In this document: positions 38,238-41,989 of the stretch, piece after piece
Layout of the letters: every line of letters starts with the position of its first letter
Position numbering within the stretch: the stretch's first letter is position 1
Source: a virus
Reading direction: 5' to 3' (one strand)
Virus record (IMG/VR): IMGVR_UViG_3300010400_000014
Location: 1-41,989 of that record
DNA: 41,989 bases
Translations under genes and position numbers: made by a program
Notes under the pieces: model-generated
What the model was told of the DNA's origin: nothing
Database searches by the model: none
Seen by the model: the letters and a program-made list of their open reading frames with translations, nothing else

Positions 38238-40511
38238 TTACTCCTGCGTGTGTGGCTGGGTTTGTGCGGCCAATTCGCTCTCATGGGCCTGCTGCGCGCC
38301 CTGTTGCTGCTGTCCCACCGCCGCCGCATGCGCCGCCAGTCGCACCTCGTGCTGACGGTCCAGTTCTGCCTGCTCAGCCTCGTGTTGCAGTTCCAGTCCG
38401 GTTGAGAGCCGCTCTTCCTGCGCTTCGGCCTGCACATCCAGCGCGCTTTTCGCGGCGGCGATGCGCGCCACCGCAATCGCATTCGCATTCTTCATCTCTT
38501 GCAGATGAATCTCTTTCTGGGCCTCGAACTGCGCCATCTGCACATCAGCCTGGGCTTTGATTTCTGCGGAGCGAATCGCGCCCTGTTGCTCGGCCTGCTT
38601 CGTCTGGATGAACTGCTGCGCTTTCTGCAATTCCTGCTGCAAAAACTGCATCTGCGCCTGCACTTGGGGCGGCACTTGGCCCTGTTGGTCCTGGTCCTGC
38701 AACGCGGGCGGCAGCGCCTTGCGCAGTTTCTCAGCGATTTTGTGCGCACCCGGAAACGAAAGCTGCTCGACATAATCCGGCGTGGCGACGGCGGCCATTT
38801 CGGGCGGCAGATGCGGAATCAACTGCCCCAGCGCCATCGCGCCTTCTTCGCGCTTCGTTGCCGTCGCTTTCCCCACGGTGACCGTCACCGCATAGCGGCC
38901 ATGATTCAGGTCGTAGAACTTGTAGAAGCTGCCCTGGATGCGCGCCATCTCCGGCGTGACGCCCTCCGGCGCGCGCTGCGGCACGCCATTCTTCCCTTCA
39001 GAGAAGGGTTGCCCCACCATGACCTGTTTCGGCTCATCGTCCATGCCGAGAATCTGCAGAATTTGTCCTGGTCTGGTGATTTTCGGGATCACTTCCAGCA
39101 TCAGTTCCGCCGCGTAGATGCGCGCCCGCCGCACGTTGTCCGGATAATTGCTGTTCGCCAAGTCGCTCTGCATCTTCAGCGCTTCCAGGGCGCGGCCAGA
39201 ACGCTCATTCGGATGGCTATTGCCGAGACTGGCATCTCCGGTGCTCGTCGTGGCTTTCACTGCTTCTTCCGACATCCGCATCAGTTCGACGGCGGCTTGA
39301 ATCGGCGCTTCGGTCACATCAGGCAACGGCGCTGGCAACGCGCGGCCTTGGTCGTCCCACGCATCATACGGCAGGTAGCTGTGATTGAACATCGTCCGCG
39401 TTTGCCAGATCGTCTGGTAATTCGCGACACTCGCCGCCGGAATCATCGGCGCTTTCTTGCTGGACAGCGCAAAAATCTCCATCGCCCCGCTGTAGGTGTA
39501 GTTGATCATCCGCTGCGCATCCATCCCCTCATCGATGATGCCGCGCAACACCGGCTTGCCGTCCACGTTCAGTTCTTCGCCGAGAATCGGGATGATGGGA
39601 ATGCGCGACCCCGCCCAACTGTAGGACTCCAGCGATTCCACGGCGTTGATTTTATCGCACAGCACATGCGGCACGCGCATCACGCGCTCGCGCTTCACCT
39701 GCGCCTTGGTATAGGTGGGCCCGCCTTTCACTTTCTCCACGATGGTGCCGTCCTGCAGCTCACAGAACGTGCGCGTCTCGTATTCGATGCGCCAGTATTC
39801 CGCGATGCGAATGCTCTCGTCCGTCACCCAACCCGGCATGTCGCCGACGGTCATGAATTCTTCCAGACCGCGCACATCCGCATCAGGCCAGCGCCGCGTG
39901 AATTCATCCTTGTCGAGATCGTCCACGATGAACAGGAACTGCATGTCCGAACGCGTCGGACGCATCGCACTCGGATCCGGATACACCGTCAGATTGTTCG
40001 TGATGCGCTCTTCCCGAATCTCCTGATCGAAGACTTCCGGATCGTTCGGGTCACCGTCCCAGGTCTCATGCACATACTCGGTGCGCAACCGGAACCAGCC
40101 AAGGCCGCCTTCGATCGCGCCATCGGCGGCCCATTCCACGGGCGATTCGCCGCGCGCATTGTTCTGCACGCGCCGCATGTAGCCTTTGTAGATTTCAGCG
40201 ACTTCGTCGTTGGCACCCTGGCCGTTCGGCATCACCTCGAAACCGAAGTCGGCATTCTTGATGGTGTTGCTGGTCTGTCGCACCGGCTGTGAGAGCCGGT
40301 CCACCACCATGCACGGCCGCGGCGGCTGGGCGGGCATACCGGCAATCGCCTGAGCCCCTTCGCGCTGCGCTTTGATGGGCGCTGGCCACTGATTGCCGGC
40401 GCGAAATTCTTTGGCCGCGACAATGCGCCGACGCTGCGCATCGCTCGCATCCGCGCACTTCAACCAACGACGGCGCGCCTCGGCGATCAGCGCGGAGGGT
40501 GCGCTAGCCAT
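38238..40511 (-). CDS. P22-type portal protein
   Basis: A 757-residue portal protein, close to P22 gp1 in size. The N-terminal part matches the P22 portal family (RRIVAAKEFRAGNQW, then RPCMVVDRLSQPVRQTSNTI, GFEVMPNG). The central region contains the clip/wing pattern (SYSWAGSRIPIIPILGEEL, then INYTYSGAMEIFALSS). The long C-terminus (about 620-757) is a Gln/Glu/Ala coiled coil, the barrel helices of P22-type portals. It forms the dodecameric DNA gate used by the terminase. Confidence 0.92.
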   Translation of the reverse strand: MASAPSALIAEARRRWLKCADASDAQRRRIVAAKEFRAGNQWPAPIKAQREGAQAIAGMPAQPPRPCMVVDRLSQPVRQTSNTIKNADFGFEVMPNGQGANDEVAEIYKGYMRRVQNNARGESPVEWAADGAIEGGLGWFRLRTEYVHETWDGDPNDPEVFDQEIREERITNNLTVYPDPSAMRPTRSDMQFLFIVDDLDKDEFTRRWPDADVRGLEEFMTVGDMPGWVTDESIRIAEYWRIEYETRTFCELQDGTIVEKVKGGPTYTKAQVKRERVMRVPHVLCDKINAVESLESYSWAGSRIPIIPILGEELNVDGKPVLRGIIDEGMDAQRMINYTYSGAMEIFALSSKKAPMIPAASVANYQTIWQTRTMFNHSYLPYDAWDDQGRALPAPLPDVTEAPIQAAVELMRMSEEAVKATTSTGDASLGNSHPNERSGRALEALKMQSDLANSNYPDNVRRARIYAAELMLEVIPKITRPGQILQILGMDDEPKQVMVGQPFSEGKNGVPQRAPEGVTPEMARIQGSFYKFYDLNHGRYAVTVTVGKATATKREEGAMALGQLIPHLPPEMAAVATPDYVEQLSFPGAHKIAEKLRKALPPALQDQDQQGQVPPQVQAQMQFLQQELQKAQQFIQTKQAEQQGAIRSAEIKAQADVQMAQFEAQKEIHLQEMKNANAIAVARIAAAKSALDVQAEAQEERLSTGLELQHEAEQAELDRQHEVRLAAHAAAVGQQQQGAQQAHESELAAQTQPHTQE

Positions 40512-40662
40512 GCGTGATCATCGCCGGCCAGCCATGCGCGTAGCGTTCATGCTCGACCACGCTCAGCGCCACCGCCGTATCGGACATCGCAGACACGATG
40601 AAACCGCACGCGAGGCACCGCGCGCATACGATTCGCACACACACAGGCGTCACGGGCGCCAT
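40504..40662 (-). CDS. Possible 52-aa Cys-containing protein before the portal
   Basis: ATG 40662 overlaps the upstream gene, and the stop (TAG, 40506-40504) overlaps the portal start. The frame fills the otherwise empty 138-nt gap and encodes MAPVTPVCVRIVCARCLACG followed by 32 residues. CARCLAC could be part of a zinc knuckle. There is only a weak ribosome site. It is unrecognised, but the packing favours a real gene. Confidence 0.5.
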   Translation of the reverse strand: MAPVTPVCVRIVCARCLACGFIVSAMSDTAVALSVVEHERYAHGWPAMITHG

Positions 40663-41042
40663 CCGTTTTCCAGTCGGCGCACCTGTTCACGTTGCGCTTC
40701 GATGTCTGGCATCGCCTCGCGCATGATGTCCCGCCAGACTTGCGGATTCTTCTGCGCGTCCAGCAACCGACGTTGAAAGCGCGGCGCGCAGGCCTGCAAC
40801 TCGAAATAGCTGAACATCGCATCGAGCAACTGATGGTCTTCGCCAATCCTCAGCCCACGCCAGATGCTCTGCGCCACTTTCCTCCACTTTTCTCTACCTT
40901 GGATGACAATCGTCAGCAACCGAAACCGATCACGCTCGCACTCGCGCATGAATTCCTGCACGGCATCATGCAATGCTTGCTCACGATGCGTGCTCGGATG
41001 ATCCGAGATCGGCAGGTTCGGGAGGCGCAGAATGTCAGACAC
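40650..41042 (-). CDS. Helical hypothetical protein before the portal
   Basis: A 130-residue, strongly helical, charged protein (HREQALHDAVQEFMRECERD, then SIWRGLRIGEDHQLLDAMFS and DIMREAMPDIEAQREQVRR). No family is recognised. Its 5' end overlaps the preceding coiled-coil gene by 8 nt. Situated between terminase and portal, it may assist head assembly. Confidence 0.6.
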   Translation of the reverse strand: MSDILRLPNLPISDHPSTHREQALHDAVQEFMRECERDRFRLLTIVIQGREKWRKVAQSIWRGLRIGEDHQLLDAMFSYFELQACAPRFQRRLLDAQKNPQVWRDIMREAMPDIEAQREQVRRLENGWRP

Positions 41043-41319
41043 GCAGCACCCAGCGCAATCGCTGCCATCGGGTCATCGCGCTGATGGCATGCGTGTGACG
41101 CGCCAAGATGTCGAGTTGTTCTTGCACCCATACCAGTTCGTCAGCCATCGCTTGCACGCGATCCGCCAACAGCATCACACGCCCCGCCAGTTCCTGACCC
41201 GCCGCGAGCAGGTGCTGATCCTGCTGAATCAGCGTCTCGACCAATTCCTCGACATCCTCGAGGCGATCCGACAGCCGTTCGGTCACTGTGCGATGCGTGC
41301 GCTGTTCCACCCCGTTCAT
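41035..41319 (-). CDS. Coiled-coil protein between terminase and portal
   Basis: A 94-residue protein formed almost wholly by one long coiled coil (RLSDRLEDVEELVETLIQQD, then HLLAAGQELAGRVMLLADRV). It has heptads suited to dimers or trimers. Unknown function; the next gene in the same operon overlaps it by 8 nt. Confidence 0.6.
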   Translation of the reverse strand: MNGVEQRTHRTVTERLSDRLEDVEELVETLIQQDQHLLAAGQELAGRVMLLADRVQAMADELVWVQEQLDILARHTHAISAMTRWQRLRWVLRV

Positions 41320-41331
41320 GGTTGCCCCATC

Positions 41332-41520
41332 CTACACCGGTTCACGCCCAGACCGCCGTTTCGCCAGCCGAATCTTGCGCAACGGCTCGCTGCGCCGCTC
41401 CAGCGCATGCGCCGCCAGCACCGGCCGCACACTCCCGATCGCGTGAATCATACGCCCGCAGTGCGGACACGGACTCGCCACCGGCTGCGCCGACCCAGGA
41501 CACCGCCGCTCCGGTCGCAT
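41332..41520 (-). CDS. Small zinc-finger-like protein after terL
   Basis: A 62-residue, very basic protein with C at 8, CPHC (18-21) and His 26, a minimal zinc-binding set. The ATG at 41520 is one base after the terL stop, so translational coupling is likely. It is arginine-rich (RRSEPLRKIRLAKRRSGR) and may bind nucleic acid. It could be a small packaging factor, but this is speculation. Confidence 0.6.
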   Translation of the reverse strand: MRPERRCPGSAQPVASPCPHCGRMIHAIGSVRPVLAAHALERRSEPLRKIRLAKRRSGREPV

Positions 41521-41521
41521 G

Positions 41522-41989
41522 TCATCCCATCCAACCGGTCAACCCAATCGCGGGCGGCTTCGGAGGCGGCACCGGCGCCTTCTCCGGTTGCACCTTCTGG
41601 GCAAACGTCAGACACAACGCATCGCCCTCATCCGGCGACGCCACATCACGCGCCTTCATCTCTTTTTTTGATTCGAGCCAGATGCGCTGCTGCAAGTCTT
41701 CACGCAGCCCCGGTGCCGTCAGGTCATTTTCGAGCCGCGCGTCTTTCGGAATCGCGCCCACCAACAGCCAGTCCTTCATCTCGGACCACATGAAATCGCG
41801 CATGTAGCGCATCTTCGGATTCGGCGAGTCGGCCCCGAAGTTCACTTCGAGCACGTTCTTGAATCCGAGATTCCGCAGCCGCGTGCCCACCGCGCCCGCG
41901 ATGCCGGCGCTATCCAAAAACAGCATCGCGACGCGCTGCCCCTGATACGTGTTACTCAGCACATCCGCTAACCGGTTCGTGAGCACGCC
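41522..41989 (-). CDS. terL: Terminase large subunit, C-terminal part (continues from 1-1212)
   Basis: Residues 364-518 of the large terminase, joining the left-end piece across the repeat at 1-123/41867-41989. This part carries the rest of the RNase H-like nuclease: Asp388 in LDSAG and Asp486 in SPDEGDAL as candidate metal ligands. It ends in a Pro-rich tail (VPPPKPPAIG). The nuclease cuts concatemeric DNA at headful or site-specific ends. The next gene, at 41520, follows after one base. Confidence 0.93.
   Translation of the reverse strand, partial: GVLTNRLADVLSNTYQGQRVAMLFLDSAGIAGAVGTRLRNLGFKNVLEVNFGADSPNPKMRYMRDFMWSEMKDWLLVGAIPKDARLENDLTAPGLREDLQQRIWLESKKEMKARDVASPDEGDALCLTFAQKVQPEKAPVPPPKPPAIGLTGWMG

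Noticed and set aside
38499-40292. 597-codon open frame antisense to the portal gene
   Set aside because: It is a codon-bias shadow: high-GC coding strands leave long antisense frames. The peptide is His/Arg-rich and low in plausible domain content, whereas the minus strand has a clear P22-type portal.

Overview
The window is one complete tailed-phage genome. Bases 1-123 are repeated exactly at 41867-41989, so the unit is 41,866 bp, read as a circularly permuted or circularised assembly opened inside the large terminase gene. The head and tail genes match P22-type podoviruses: P22-like portal, coat protein, gp4-like tail adaptor, gp10-like tail stabiliser and a podoviral tail-fibre head-binding domain. 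No tail tube, sheath or tape measure is seen. Sec signal peptides and a lipobox lipoprotein suggest a Gram-negative, fairly GC-rich host. There is no integrase.

Layout. (1) 1-1888 minus, continued at 41989-41522: small and large terminase. (2) 1889-2118: an array of GGTGGCAT octamers in both orientations around an AT-rich palindrome, a candidate origin or control region. (3) 2119-8771 minus: early leftward operon with VapE-type ATPase, VWA protein, VRR-NUC nuclease, HNH protein, RadD-like helicase and cytosine-C5 methyltransferase. (4) 8772-8856: divergent promoters in inverted symmetry, each with its start codon 7 nt after the -10 box. (5) 8857-17896 plus: early rightward operon with small zinc-binding or coiled-coil proteins, an Ala-repeat protein, an XRE regulator, a second promoter at 10771, a fused FEN exonuclease/RecT-like annealing protein, a protein ending in an SSB-like tip, endonuclease VII, SNF2 helicase, a MazG-like nucleotide hydrolase, a DNA methyltransferase, and a lipoprotein at the end. 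(6) 17897-41520 minus: late genes. Read in transcription order from 41520 they run portal, scaffold, coat, decoration proteins, gp4, gp10, a GNAT acetyltransferase, a 2OG oxygenase-like protein, internal virion proteins, tail fibres, then small exported and membrane proteins that probably include the lysis genes. Two plus-strand homing-type endonuclease genes are inserted antisense between the coat gene and its neighbours.

How the parts fit. Two early operons diverge from one regulated promoter pair. The XRE protein is the obvious candidate for binding the shared 18-bp element found in three promoters. Replication appears recombination-centred: helicases, an exonuclease plus annealing protein in one chain, a junction resolvase and an SSB-tip protein, but no recognisable DNA polymerase. 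No endolysin was recognised either. Gene packing is extremely tight, with mostly ATGA, GTGA, TGATG or TAATG overlaps, and these overlaps were used to choose start codons.
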